DNA of 64,000 bases from Pyrenula massariospora (Eukaryota; Ascomycota; Eurotiomycetes; Pyrenulales; Pyrenulaceae), in assembly GCA_021030905.1 (NCBI GenBank), contig JAGFMI010000002.1, forward strand, positions 682,001 through 746,000, in the 5' to 3' direction. The notes beneath the pieces were generated by a model. It saw nothing but the letters and a program-made list of their open reading frames with translations, was not told the DNA's origin and searched no databases. This document shows, in pieces, positions 21,703 through 31,932 of this stretch (positions are counted from its first letter, which is position 1; each line of letters opens with the position of its first letter). The translations under genes and the position numbers were made by a program.

Positions 21703-23241
21703 TTTTGAGTAGCAATTGAAATATGGGTCGCTGGGAGGGTTGATAAGGTTGATTTACAGCTTGTATACGATTTAATTGAAAGTATTTTGGTACAAGCGGT
21801 TCAGGAAAACATATAGATCAGAAGTTGTTTATGAAAAGTTTCCTAGCCTTGGTGTTGAGCTGCTGCATGTCGGCGAAGTCGCGCGTCATTGGAGCGTCAT
21901 CCCTGCAGCGATCCCTGTTCGCCTAGACATGTGAAAGCTTCAAGTACCACGAAGTATCAAAAATGCGAACATTGAGACTGCTTCAAGCCACCATTGATCT
22001 TTTGAGGCCGGGATATTAGGATCCCACAGATTAATCGCATAATGTGTTTCAATATACACGGTGACTTGACATCTTCTGTTCCTTGTTCTATTTCGACGGA
22101 CCTCCTTTTGGTACTCTTGTAGAAACGTCAATTGAATATATGAGGTTGGATTTACTCTCAATACGTTGGAGTATAAACCTTCAAGTATCTTCAACTATGG
22201 CTGAGAGTAATACATGAGGCTGAAATAGTGATGAAGTACGCATAGGCGACCTAAGATTCGACATAGTGGCCTACAGTGTCCTCAACGAGAACTGTAGCCT
22301 TTGGAACTCGTCGTTAGGAAGATTTTACCATTCTTCAATATTCTTTCCTACCTCCTTTGATTGATTAGCTCCAAAATTGTCCCATGTTTTTTGGGTACAC
22401 GTGAGCTGTCTCCTGCTGCTCCTTTGGTTTGTAAGTCCTATTCTTAATGCGATGGGCTTAACCTTGGACTCATCAAGGTGATTCCTTAGAATACTAGATA
22501 GCTTTCCTACCACTAATTGACAGATATCCCAATACTCTGTGCAAAAGACCAATGCTCACGTCATCTCTATGCAAGACCAAGGCCTCTACATCTCCTTTCA
22601 CAAGGTTTGTGTAATTGAAGCGATAAATTGTGACACTGATTTCCATGCTGCCCCTTTACCCGAATCTTGGTTGGATGAATTCTCGTAGATGAAATGCAAC
22701 AAGCTCGCAACGTCTGAGATCACCTAGGCTACGAACAGATGTGATCACCATTTGAGTTCTAACACGAGATATCCAGTGATGCACATGTGAGTAGATATTA
22801 TGTGTACGCAAATAGGTTGGAAGCGAAGAACTTTACTGCTTGAAGGACCTATCTGACTCCTGATTGAGGATCCCTGTCGCTGTTCGGCTTTGTTTGACTG
22901 GCAGCAGAATAGCAAAGGCGAAGTCGTTTCTAAAGTCGTGGCTCGAAGCGCTCTATATTTTGTTTCTGACTGATCATTAAAGCACCCAGTAAGTCCATTG
23001 CTTGTGATCGTCACTTCTCAGTACTACTCGCAAACTCAGTGTTCATTGCGGAAATTACCTACTCAGGTTTTGGGGGGTGACTCTGGCTGGTTAAGGTTTG
23101 TGCGAGACGCGGACTCTAACTCTTCCGAAAGTTGACTATTGCTGCCTGTAGCAAGCTTTCCCGACAGCTATTTGGAGCTACCTGAATGTAATTCGATCCC
23201 CGTATGACTAGGACTGGCTTTTAGTCATTGATTCATTGGGT
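21703..23241. other. 1.5-kb gene-poor region
   Basis: Left edge is the NTF2-like gene's promoter. The rest is somewhat AT-rich, with only short, unconvincing ORFs. It may contain eroded coding or mobile sequence, but no terminal repeats or recognisable protein remnants were found. Confidence 0.4.
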
Positions 23242-26200
23242 TCAATCAATACATATTGAGGGTAGACCGCTCTCCGAAGGTTCAAGCTCACCGTGAACAT
23301 CGCCGTACTCTTCCTCCATACAGTTCAGGCAGAAGGATTTATCCTTTCTCAAAAGACCAACGCTATGTGCTTGTCCTTTCTGAGTTAGAACACTGACGGC
23401 GGCAAGTCGGGCAGCCCAGTTGCCGTGCGCTCGGAAGACACCTACGCAAGTATAAGGAGGGGGATCGAGGAGCTCTTCCCAGCAGTCGAGAGAGACAAAG
23501 TCTTTACCGAATTCCTGATTTGTCTGCGATATCGCACCTGACGAGCGAAGATTTGAATTAACTCCACACTGGCAAGGCGCTTCCAATGTCTTCAAGTGTC
23601 TGAATTGGATATTCATTATATCCAGGTCTGCCACCCACTCCGGGCCTTCTAGTACCTTGATGACTGCTTCAAGGTAGTGGACGTCTTTATCTATGCTCCG
23701 GCGAGCATCGGTGTGAAGTGGTAGCGACCAGCTTGTGAAACTGAGGTGAAGAGATGTGCTTTTAAAGTTGTCTTCCCGCTAGCGATCATAAGGGACATGA
23801 TTCACAACTCTATAATCGAGACTAATTTCGCGGATTTCGGGTCGAAGTGGGCTAATAAGGAAGGATAGACCAGACCGGCCAATGTTACCCACTAGGTGAT
23901 GTACTTTGTCATTCTGCACCTCGGCGGGATCGGTCAGCAGGCGTCCAGAAACATAGATAGAGTTCCCAGAACATAAGGCGAAGACCGGCCGCAGAGTCTT
24001 GGGTTCTATTACGGTTTTTCCTGTTTCAAGGTAAGCAATGCAAGAGAATATTTCTTCTAAAGACGGATGAGCCAGGACATCTGGGCAGACAACATTGGCT
24101 TGTGTGGCTAAGGATGCAAAGTAAGGATTTTCATCTCTCTGAAGCAGTTTTGGAATCCATGGCGCACTGTGAATTGGCTTTGAAATGATCTTTGCAGATA
24201 CAGAGACATCACCAGCACAGGCCAAAATAGTCGAAACGGTTTCAAGTGCATGTAAAGACTGACTAAGCAAGTTATTGTGTCTCTCGCCCTCAGCGATCAT
24301 CCTCAAGGCGCATAAATCGCGGTGGAGTCTCTCGTGTGCGCCCTCAAACGTTGGAAATTTTGTGTCCACCAAACAGATATAGTTCCAAAGTTGGATTTCA
24401 GAGATTTTCTGAGACTTGAATCGAGACAAGGCTTGAGCGGGTGTTAGGGGCCATCGGTAACCACGCTGCCATCGTTGAAAGAATTCAGTACCTCTCACAT
24501 CGGCTGCGGAGCTGCTTCGGACGTACAAGCCGCAAGAAGCATTTCCCCAAATCACTGTGAAATTTCTAGAACAGCTGCACGATGTTTGTGGTTCAACCTC
24601 TGCGTCATTCATGTGCAAATAATCCTGTTGACCACATGTGTGGAAGAATGACGGCAGATTCGTCCAGCTGTATTCATCCTTTTCTTTCAATCCCCGAAAA
24701 ATGTTGACATGACTTCGGTGCCAAAAGACTGTTTCCTTCTCTTCCTCTATCTGCTTCCTTCTTGATATCCAGTCGCTCGTCTCATCTGGAGAGCTAGGAT
24801 AGATCAACCAACGCAGGTGACCATTCTGGTTGACTTGAGGAGCTACACTGTCTTGAGAACGTTGCTCCGGGGTTGCGGTTGCAATTTCCAACGCACGAGG
24901 ACGATCGTCTAGCTGGACCTTGTCATAGTGAGCATAAACAATGAACGCACTGTCCCATTTGATTCCAACGCGCGCCGCGAAGTCCCTCAGGTAAGCGATC
25001 CCACAGTCAGCGTCGTGGCCCTTCGAAAGACTATAGAGCACATCCTCAGACGAAAGACCGAAAAAAGGAAATGCCTTGTTTATACCATTATCCAAAAGCG
25101 GCATGGCGCGGCGCTGTCCCCAGTACACAATCTGCAGGTACTCCTGGTAAAGATCTTCGCGAGCGGACAGCAGAAGTTGTGCGGCAGAGGCGAGGTTTCC
25201 AAGCCAGCTCAGATATCCCGACTTCAGTGGTGCCAGTACTGTCTGGGTTTTCCCGAGACGCGTCCATATTTCAACGATAAAGCTTGCGGCTATTTATGTC
25301 GCTGGTGCTGAGGCGCCAGTGGCCCAGCAGAGCACCAAAAGCTGTTAGACGCAGAGTATCTAAAGATATCCGGGTAGGGATGTTGTCACTCTGCACAGTC
25401 TTTGGGCGACCATAATAGCGGAGATGGGATAAGGTCAATGACCACCTTGATGGCGTAGCTGCATCCGAGTTGTTGACTGGGCCGAGCGTGACGATGGCGT
25501 TAGGAGGGATTAGAGCATCTCTGAATTGGATCTTCGTTGTCTCCTTCCCCAGCACGATCATGTCAGGGTAAATGTTCCAAGCTTTAAAGGCAAGCATCAT
25601 TGCGGCGTCCGTCAGCATCTGTGGACGCTCGCACAAGAGATCTTCCAACCCGTTCATGGCAGACTGCCAAGAATGAATCACAGATTCGTATGTAGTCGGA
25701 GCAGCCGCGAAGGCAGGAGAAATGTTTCTGGAGATTAGCATATGCTGACACCGCTCCCATTTTTTGGCCGTCTCGGTACAGCGAAGCCATGCACGCGCAC
25801 TTGCATCCCAGGTGGCGAGATCATCCCTCGAAAAGTCCTGCTGAGCACCCAGAAAAGAAGATTGCGCCACGATTTCATGCCGATCAAAGGCTTCGATAAT
25901 TTGCTTCTTGCGAGCTTCCACGAGCTCTACCCAGATCGAAATTGCTGTCTTGACGTCCCATGCCTGGGCTAGCAATGCTGCTAAAAGGTAGACGCCGAGA
26001 GCAGATGTGCCTGAAGTCGCCGCAGCCCAGATGGCCGTTCCATCAGCGCCAATGTAGTCTTTGAATGGGCCATGATGGCTTTGGCCCTGTGGATTCACCC
26101 CGGGGGTTTGTAAAATTTCACAGACACGCTTTCCATAAGCACTGATCAATTTCGGAGCGGAGGGAACCAACTGTTCAAACAGAGCTGACAGTCTACGGGC

Positions 26201-26407
26201 GACTTTGTGTTGAGGCCCGTCCTCCGCCTCGCTGCGCCGCTTTAGTGTTAGCGACGGGCCCCCGGAAGCGAAGTCGGGGTGCGCGTCTACCTTGACCAGG
26301 GAAAAGTCAAAGTGAGCCGTTGCCAGTGCCAGAGTATTCTCGTTAGCTGCCGACAGAGCAGAGGCTTTGATGCTTCCCAGCGAAGCCATAATGCTAAGAG
26401 ACGACAT
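23242..26407 (-). pseudogene. Broken copy of a large uncharacterised fungal protein (frameshift plus premature stop)
   Basis: One ~1054-codon reading can be followed from ATG 26407 to TGA 23242, but it is interrupted twice. Frame A ends TSDIN and terminates at 25271. Skipping one base at about 25291 moves into a frame that reads on naturally (AASFIVEIWTRLGKTQ, then SGYLSWLGNLASAAQ). An in-frame TAG at 23781-23779 follows VVNHVPYDR, and the same frame continues as REDNFKSTSLHLSFTSW and LDCWEELLDPP to 23242. No plausible intron removes either lesion: candidate donors are absent or the introns would be under 30 nt. The protein has no domain I recognise. It resembles a group of large fungal proteins of unknown function that open with MASxGSxxASALSA; that is from memory and unverified. 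Either a pseudogene or, less likely, two assembly errors. Confidence 0.7.
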
Positions 26408-27088
26408 GAGCTATGATCTCGTTGTTGTCGCTTTGACGACTCTGTCATCTCAGCGTTCCCCAATGCAGGGTCTCAACAGTCGTCAAATCAACACCACAGC
26501 TGCGGTGAAAGTCCAACCAAACCTCACGGTTGCAAGGCACCTAACCCACCGTTTGCCTTGGCTGACTCGACAAGGCGACGACGCATTCACCGCTGTTACT
26601 GGAGAAGAGCCGCAACGACGTGGATAACTACCCCTAGCCTACCAATTGAGCCTAGCTCCCCCAAGCGTAAGCCAAAGCCAAAATTCGGTATCGATTGTGC
26701 GTAATGGCTGGGCATAAAGGTGAGGCATATCACTTCACTAGCTCCCCTATTGAATACTGTCTCTTCCGGATGGAGTCCTCGTTGCTAACCATCCGTACGT
26801 CGAGGTCGGGTAATCTAATCACGAAAGCTGCAACTAGTCTCTGATAATCGGGAATCGTAGCACTTTGTTTTCAAGTAACTGCTCTAAAGGCAGTCCCCAA
26901 ATAGAAAAATAGAATGAACGGTTAGAAGTATAACTTCTATAGAAAACTATGATGTTGCTTCCCTCTACATTGCATTTTTGAAATTCTTTACGCAGTTTCT
27001 TCCTGTAAACTTGTACTCTATTTGGTTAAGACTGCAACAAGTCTTCTTGAAGATTATAATTAAGGCCTGCGTATCATTCACACAAGCG
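26408..27088. other. Intergenic, 681 bp
   Basis: Between the broken gene's 5' end and the 3' end of the 2EXR-like gene. The right half is AT-rich with T-tracts, consistent with a terminator. No gene seen. Confidence 0.45.
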
Positions 27089-28255
27089 TTATTCCGTCTT
27101 CTCTATTTGGGATCGTGCGTGTAATGCTAGTTGTTGTCGCTTGTCACGCAGCCTTGATATCAGGTCACCCTTGAGACAACCGTTGTTGTTGAGAGGATAT
27201 TCATGACCCAAATCGCGATCGCCCAAGCCGCACTCCTGTGAAATTCGGTGGTAAACACCCGGGGAAACATAGCCTGCCTTTGCAATCTTTAAAATACCAT
27301 CGATCAGAATATCAACACCCTCCAGCCACCACAACTTCTTCCCATTGTCCTGATCATCGCAAGTTATGTATATCTTACAATTCTTCCTAATAGCCTCTCG
27401 CTGACCGAATAGTGGCTGAAAGGCAGAGATAATGCCGCTGTCAAGAGCGTCAATCATCAATATATTCATGTGCGGAAGAGTAAACTCGTCGCGATCCGGA
27501 TCGTGAACCAGGAGACGAAATTGAAGATCTTCGATCTCTATGTTTGGACTGTGCCTTAAGGCGTTGAATACATGGTCAAAGCCATGCGAGACGAAACCAG
27601 TTGAAAAGCCCACATAGTTTATATCCAACCCTTTTTCAGGGAAGCGGACAAAGAAAGGGCAAGTGATGTGCAACCGTCTTGGCTTGATATGGTGAAGGAA
27701 CCGAAAGGGTTCCCGAAGAGACTTGCCCTTACAGCTGAACTTGTTGGCGTCATTTGTCAGACTGTCAATTTCTGGTAGGGACCGTTCAAAGGCAAAGCCT
27801 CGTTCGGACACTATTCCCCTGAACACGCGGCATCGATATGCTGGGAGGTTCTTAAACTCGGTGTGGATTGCTCGAGACACCGCAAGGATGTTGAGTGTGT
27901 TTACATGCCGGGCTTTGCGATTAAGGGAGTACCACTCTTTGTCCTGCATATTGTTTTGTCTTTTTCGACGTGTGGCAAGCTGCTGCTGAGCTTGTGGTGA
28001 GAAGTCATACACTGCCGCCGGGGGCTGTTCTGGTGGGACGAGATATGCATATATCATGGCCCGCACTTCAGGCGGAATCAGGTACAGATTTCCGTATGTC
28101 TTGTTTCGCCGACGGTCGCGAGATCTCTCTCTGCATTCCTTGCATTTCTTCTTGGTTCCTATGGTATTCTTGCGAGTCACGCGACAATAATGCCATTGCT
28201 GATAGTTTGCGGCGGCGTCCTTGGGTGCGTAGATATGCGGAGCCGTCTTCCCCAT
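27089..28255 (-). CDS. F-box-like/2EXR-type protein of unknown function
   Basis: A single exon, 388 residues. A basic N-terminal segment carries three cysteines (HYCRVTRK; KKCKECRER) that could bind metal. The segment LYLIPPEVRAMIYAYLVPP at ~57-75 is the short F-box-like/2EXR motif common in fungal accessory proteins. The rest is a mixed, globular-looking sequence (NTLNILAVSRAIHTEFKNL; FGQREAIRKNCKIYITCDD) without a recognised catalytic motif. Such proteins are abundant, fast-evolving and lineage-specific in Pezizomycotina, and their function is generally unknown. It sits in the sparse accessory-looking part of the window, next to a broken gene. Confidence 0.7.
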   Translation of the reverse strand: MGKTAPHIYAPKDAAANYQQWHYCRVTRKNTIGTKKKCKECRERSRDRRRNKTYGNLYLIPPEVRAMIYAYLVPPEQPPAAVYDFSPQAQQQLATRRKRQNNMQDKEWYSLNRKARHVNTLNILAVSRAIHTEFKNLPAYRCRVFRGIVSERGFAFERSLPEIDSLTNDANKFSCKGKSLREPFRFLHHIKPRRLHITCPFFVRFPEKGLDINYVGFSTGFVSHGFDHVFNALRHSPNIEIEDLQFRLLVHDPDRDEFTLPHMNILMIDALDSGIISAFQPLFGQREAIRKNCKIYITCDDQDNGKKLWWLEGVDILIDGILKIAKAGYVSPGVYHRISQECGLGDRDLGHEYPLNNNGCLKGDLISRLRDKRQQLALHARSQIEKTE

Positions 28256-29795
28256 TGTTAGGTAGCAAGAAAACTAATAGTCCTAGCTTTGAGCGGCTCA
28301 GGAGAACATGCGTTGTTGAATCTTGTTTCGGACCTCCAGTAGATGGAGTAAGAGGGAAATAGAATTAAGTACGAAATTGCCGTGTACTAAGGCACAGCCA
28401 AGACGATGAAAAATATTCACTCACCACCTTCAAGATATCTAAGCTTATATTTTGAGTTACGCGAAGCTTAACCTTACCCCAATATATTCCGATGACCGCA
28501 ATTGACGATTTTTGGATTTGTGTTCTCCGATCCATGGCCTCGGAAAACTTTAGTGGAGTGGACGAAGGTACCCTTCACTGTTCTCTTGACATGTTTGACG
28601 GACACTGACATGGCTCTTCTCGTGTAGTGTGGCAGACTACATTTCGCGCTTGTGAGCTCGTACAATCCTGAAACAAATCCAACTTCTGCTTTTACAGCCA
28701 CCAGGGATGTAGGTCAAATCGCATTAGCATCTGATACTATGTAGTATGTTAGTGACGCCGCCGTCGAAGAGTATCTCGCTTGATCGGTGGGTAGGCCCTC
28801 TGACGTAGTTTGGCCGTTTCGCCACACGATTCATAGCGTTTCATGTCTTCACGAGAATGAAAATTTGGTCGCTAGTCTGAGTGTAAGATGACCTCACTTG
28901 AGGAAGTTAGCGACAGGCTTCCAGTGGGCTTTGCAGGCTGGAGGAAGGGAGCTTCTCAGCCGCAAACGGCTAGCGTGATGGACCGTTCTCGACGACCACG
29001 GCGTCTTGTACTTCATGCGGCAAGAAATGTAGGTTCTACAGATATTGATCCGTCGAAAATGTCTCCGACCATGCGTTTTTTAAGGTGGCTGGTGACTGTG
29101 CACTCCCCCTCGCTTCCGTGAATGCTAGCCGCCTTTCGATAGGCAGGTCCTCTATCCGAGTGGAACGACCTCAATTCGATCGGAGCAACCTCTATTCTAT
29201 CGGAAGAAGTTCTGTTCGATCGCAGAGACTTCTGTTCGATCAGAACACCAAGCGCTTCCTAGCGAGACCATCTCGGATCAGAAAAGCTCAAAGCGTATGA
29301 GAACGTTCTGGAAGTCCACCTTGCAGGAAGACTAACAACTTCCAAACCTTCATACTAATTTCCAGACCATGGACCTAAAGAAAATGTCCGCTAGTATATC
29401 AATACATTTTATATATCCTATTAGTTTTGAGAAAATACACTCTAACATGGTCTGATAGTCATGGCTTTGAATTCGAGGGCGAGTACTTTTCCACACGATC
29501 TGAGAATGAATAAACGTCAAAAAGGGGTGTCATCCCTGTTTTCCAATACTTTCCGCTCTATCAAATTGAGCATGCTCGTGGTTGATGTGCCTCTTGGTCA
29601 GAGCTTTTTGCAGCACTCCTTGCCTCTTGATCGTCATTTGCGACCAGCCAGACGGAACATTGGTGGCTGGTCTAGAAACCGTCGATCTGTTTTGAATTGG
29701 CCCTGAAGAGCAAGTACTGCCATGATCAGCTTTTATAAAGGTGGAAAATTCATTGATCCGCTTGTTGTCCATTGCTGTAACTTAAACCTTCAAAG
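28256..29795. other. 1.5-kb gene-poor region
   Basis: Promoter of the 2EXR-like gene on the left, promoter of the 29796 gene on the right. Between them are only random short ORFs and a 20-bp minisatellite at 29143-29243. No transposon remnant identified. Confidence 0.45.
29143..29243 (+). repeat. 20-bp minisatellite, about five units
   Basis: Four contiguous 20-bp units at 29164, 29184, 29204 and 29224, consensus close to AGCRACCTCTATTCGATCGG, preceded by a degenerate 21-bp unit at 29143. Unit length 20 is not a multiple of three, so the array is not expected to encode a repeated peptide. Confidence 0.8.
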
Positions 29796-31572
29796 ATGTC
29801 GTTCACTCATGCTGCTCAATTTCGGCATCCTCTCGCTCAAGCCATTTCTCCTTCGGAGGATTTTGAAAGACCTCATTCGGCTTTTTCAGATGATACAAAC
29901 GATTCTTGCGACTTATTTCCGGAGGAAACTACAGAACACTTTACATCCCGTCCCTTTTTCAGAAAAGCCTCATCCTTGGACAGTCTTCCCCTTCCGCTCA
30001 TCAGGCCGTCTCTGGCATATACTAAGAAAAACGTTGCATTCAACCCGACCTTTTCCTTTCAGCCGCTTCAACGAACCTCCAAGACTCATCTTTCTCCTTC
30101 ACGTGTTTCATCTGTGTCCGCTGCCTCAGAGACTTTGAGGCCACAACTTGCCAGTAACCCCCCGAGTCCCGGTACAAAGCCTTGCAGACCCGTGTGTTCA
30201 CGACGCATCAGTGAGATTAGTGATGAATCCAACCGCGACCGAGAAAGAAACTATCTCGCCTTTCTAAGTGATGATGACCACCTTGACATCAGGGGACTTC
30301 GGGGAGTTGGATGTGACGACTCATCAGGAGCTATTTCGGCTTTCGCCATGGGCTTGAAATTTGCTTCTACGGTCACAAATAGAAGGATGCTACAGCTGGG
30401 GAAGACCGCTGACGATGTCCAACTTGAAACGGCAGAGAAGGACCAAAATGCATACGTCCCTAAACCACAAAGAAAGCCTAGTAACATGAACCAAGGCAGA
30501 AGAAGCATGTGGAGCGCTCTACCGCGTGGAAAAGGGCGTGGTAGCTTTTTACGGAGAGAAAGTAGCGTCTACTCGAGAGATCGCAGCTTATCACCAACCG
30601 CCAATACTAACTACCGCTTTCGGAGAGGCAGTGTTTTCCCTCGGAGGACTAGTAATACCTCGATGGGCAGCAGCATCGTCCCGAGTCGTCTCAATATCTC
30701 CCATGGGCCCCGAGGTGACAGTATCTGGACAATGGACTGGACCAACTACACCTTTAACAATGACCTGCCTGAAGAGGACGAGGATGAAGACAACGACCTG
30801 GTCACAGATGACCGCCGTCCGACGCTTCAGCATAGCTCGAGCGATCCGATACCCTTCACTAAAAGCACAGCTCAGATGGAGCAACCCAAGCCTGCAGAGA
30901 AGTCTCGCCCTTGCTTCCCGCAAGCACAAGACTTCGCGCCGAATGCTCCAAAGATTCAGACCCAACCCAATCTTTCACATGAGCGAAAAAATTCCTGGGC
31001 TCCTCCAACAGTCTCAATCATGGTCGACGAAGGAAATCCATCAACATCGCCTAGCACAACCATATGCTCTAGTGACGAGGAAATGGACAAAGACCTTGAT
31101 GACAAAACATCCAACAGATCAAGACAGGCAGTACAAGTTAAAATCGAGACGGTGAGACGAATCCAAGAGCTCCTCGAGCACAAAACTTTCGTCAACCACG
31201 TCACATTGTGTATCCTTCTATTCAATGCTGTTTCCACTATTGCCATTGTAAGTCTCCTCTCCACACGACTGGTAGAGTAAAGCCTGACACTTCTCCGCCC
31301 TTCCCTAGCTTCTCTCCCTCATCTTCTTCATACCCACCGCTACATCTAGCCAAACCCCAAGACCGACTTCTTTCCCCACTCCAGTCTTCAAGTCTCCACT
31401 GCCAAGCAGCGTCTACGGCATCGTCCCCCGTGGTCAAAAACAGACACTCAAATCTCGCACCATGGGAACCCAAGCCTATGAGTTTGACCACTTCGTCATA
31501 CCGACGGACACTGTTGAGATTGGAGGGACGGCTTGGTCAGGGGTGGCGACGTTTCGTAGGACCGGCTCTTGA
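29796..31572 (+). CDS. Disordered Ser/Arg-rich protein with one C-terminal transmembrane helix
   Basis: Exons 29796-31247 and 31309-31572 (61-nt intron, GTAAGT donor), 571 residues. Residues 1-460 are low-complexity, with many RRxS-type sites (RRTSNTSMGS, RRESSVYSRD) and an acidic run (EEDEDEDN), suggesting phosphorylation and a cytosolic location. A single hydrophobic helix spans ~470-500 and crosses the splice junction (LCILLFNAVSTIAI then LLSLIFFIPT). About 70 residues follow it. The join keeps the helix intact and the frame open, which supports the intron. No signal peptide and no known domain; topology would be tail-anchor-like with a longer luminal end. Function not assigned. Confidence 0.7.
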
Positions 31573-31932
31573 ACTTGACGCTGTGGCACCATCTTTCTCA
31601 TTCTTATTCTATTTACAATGTGGGGGTGCTGTCACCCTTAATCAAGGAAGGAATTGTACGCTTGGGACGAAGAGAAGATTTAGAGTGGCTAATGAATGCT
31701 GTATTGGACGACTTTTCGGGTAATCCTAATTGGCAAATGTACGAAGGAATTTCCAGTTATCACTGGCGCCGCTATTGCAATGAATTCTCAATCCAATCAT
31801 TTATGCGAGAAAAAGCAAACCGTGAACTTCAGTGAGACGTATATACACTACTACATGACCTCTCTGGCGATTAAGCCAACACATCATGACCAAACAATCC
31901 TTGTATGTACCATTCACCCGCACTTCCATGCG
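31573..31932. other. Convergent intergenic region
   Basis: 360 bp between the TM-protein gene (+) and CDC45 (-). Short plus-strand ORFs here are unconvincing. Presumed terminators. Confidence 0.45.

Noticed and set aside
21251-21715. Long opposite and alternate-frame ORFs (up to 154 codons) over the NTF2-like gene
   Set aside because: They arise from the strong C/G strand bias; their products are poly-Pro/His/Arg or poly-Gly/Glu with no protein character, while the called frame reads a coherent domain.
21703-23241. A RIP-degraded transposon
   Set aside because: AT content is only modestly raised and no terminal repeats, target duplications or transposase-like remnants are visible.
23760-23830. 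An intron removing the in-frame TAG of the broken gene
   Set aside because: Any donor-acceptor pair available would be under about 30 nt and would delete sequence that reads continuously with the family pattern.
31208-31835. Plus-strand ORFs overlapping the end of the TM-protein gene
   Set aside because: They overlap a better-supported spliced exon (31309-31572) and have no features.
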